The notes beneath the pieces are model-generated. The model was not told the DNA's origin and did not search any database. It worked only from the letters and a program-made list of their open reading frames with translations. Shown piece after piece: positions 13,003 through 13,201 of a DNA stretch of 13,201 bases (positions are counted from its first letter, which is position 1; each line of letters begins with the position of its first letter). A program made the position numbers and the translations under genes. Source of the stretch: Desulfobacteraceae bacterium. Lineage in GTDB: Bacteria; Desulfobacterota; Desulfobacteria; Desulfobacterales; ETH-SRB1. The stretch spans positions 1 to 13,201 of the forward strand of contig DAOWEW010000246.1 in NCBI GenBank assembly GCA_030638305.1, written 5' to 3'.

Positions 13003-13201
13003 TCAAATCACTATAAGCACTGACTTTATAACCATAAAAAGTCCTATCACAATGATAATAGAGCAACTGAAAGCAGGGAGAACGCGCAATGCCCTGGTTC
13101 CTGAAAAGCGTTCCAGGAAAGGCCGCGCAGTTACCATGAGAATACCGGTTGCTATCAGAACAAATGCCAGACCAAAACTAAATGCTACCAGGATAAGAAG
13201 A
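13003..13201 (-). CDS. NicO/RcnA-type nickel-cobalt exporter, C-terminal end (runs off window)
   Basis: Only the last 65 codons and the TGA stop are inside the window. They read LLILVAFSFGLAFVLIATGI, then a basic loop TARPFLERFSGTRALRVLP, then a final helix SIIIVIGLFMVIKSVLIVI. Two hydrophobic helices separated by an ERFSG-type basic loop and ending shortly after the last helix are typical of the NicO/RcnA family C-terminus. Members move Ni2+ or Co2+ across the inner membrane. It is upstream of the receptor on the same strand but separated by about 450 bp of repeat DNA, so cotranscription is uncertain. Its 3' end is duplicated at 2449-2514. The family call rests on a short segment. Confidence 0.7.
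   Translation of the reverse strand, partial: LLILVAFSFGLAFVLIATGILMVTARPFLERFSGTRALRVLPAFSCSIIIVIGLFMVIKSVLIVI

Overview
The window looks like a piece of a moderately AT-rich, anaerobic Gram-negative chromosome. An outer-membrane TonB-dependent receptor, a CobN-like protein paired with ChlI/ChlD-type ATPases, and intergenic DNA packed with small repeats together suggest Desulfobacterota (Desulfobacteraceae-like). That placement is inference from gene content only. Nearly all large genes lie on the minus strand, so the transcription order runs from high to low coordinates.

Minus-strand order: the 3' end of a NicO/RcnA-type nickel-cobalt exporter (13003-13201); a repeat-filled gap (12556-13002); a TonB-dependent receptor whose frame runs into repeat DNA and lacks a signal peptide (10333-12555); a periplasmic binding protein (9452-10333), FecCD/BtuC-type permease (8444-9451) and ABC ATPase (7649-8440), joined by 1-base overlap, abutment and a 3-base gap; a heptamer array; a CobN/BchH-family large subunit lacking the usual N-terminal region (4131-7547). 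Then come two small plus-strand membrane ORFs and a miniature transposon-like element, a large repeat region (2801-3662), a small secreted protein of unknown function, and two tandem ChlI-type AAA+ genes. The first of these (307-2358) is a ChlI-ChlD fusion; the second runs off the left edge (1-306).

Taken together, the large genes encode energised uptake of a tetrapyrrole or metal complex across both membranes, plus a chelatase-type machine of one large CobN-like subunit and two ATPase subunits. The layout resembles the hmuRSTUV haem loci of Bacteroidota, where HmuS is a CobN homologue, more than a cobalamin biosynthesis operon. The leading hypothesis is import plus metal removal or exchange on haem or a corrinoid. 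Cobalamin or cobinamide uptake remains open, especially with a Ni/Co exporter next door.

The intergenic DNA is unusually structured. It holds five GGGTTCA/GGGTTCT heptamer arrays, two copies of a ~170-bp palindromic repeat with a conserved sigma70-like promoter, and two related MITE-like elements, one nested in the palindromic repeat with its empty site visible in the other copy. It also holds a duplicated fragment of the exporter gene, and a 141-bp element with near-perfect inverted repeats and exact 10-bp flanking duplications. That element carries a 29-residue ORF resembling the two ends of a four-helix-bundle (23S rRNA intervening sequence, S23) protein joined together. Several gene ends (receptor 5' end, CobN 5' end, the small secreted protein's 3' end) coincide with these repeats.
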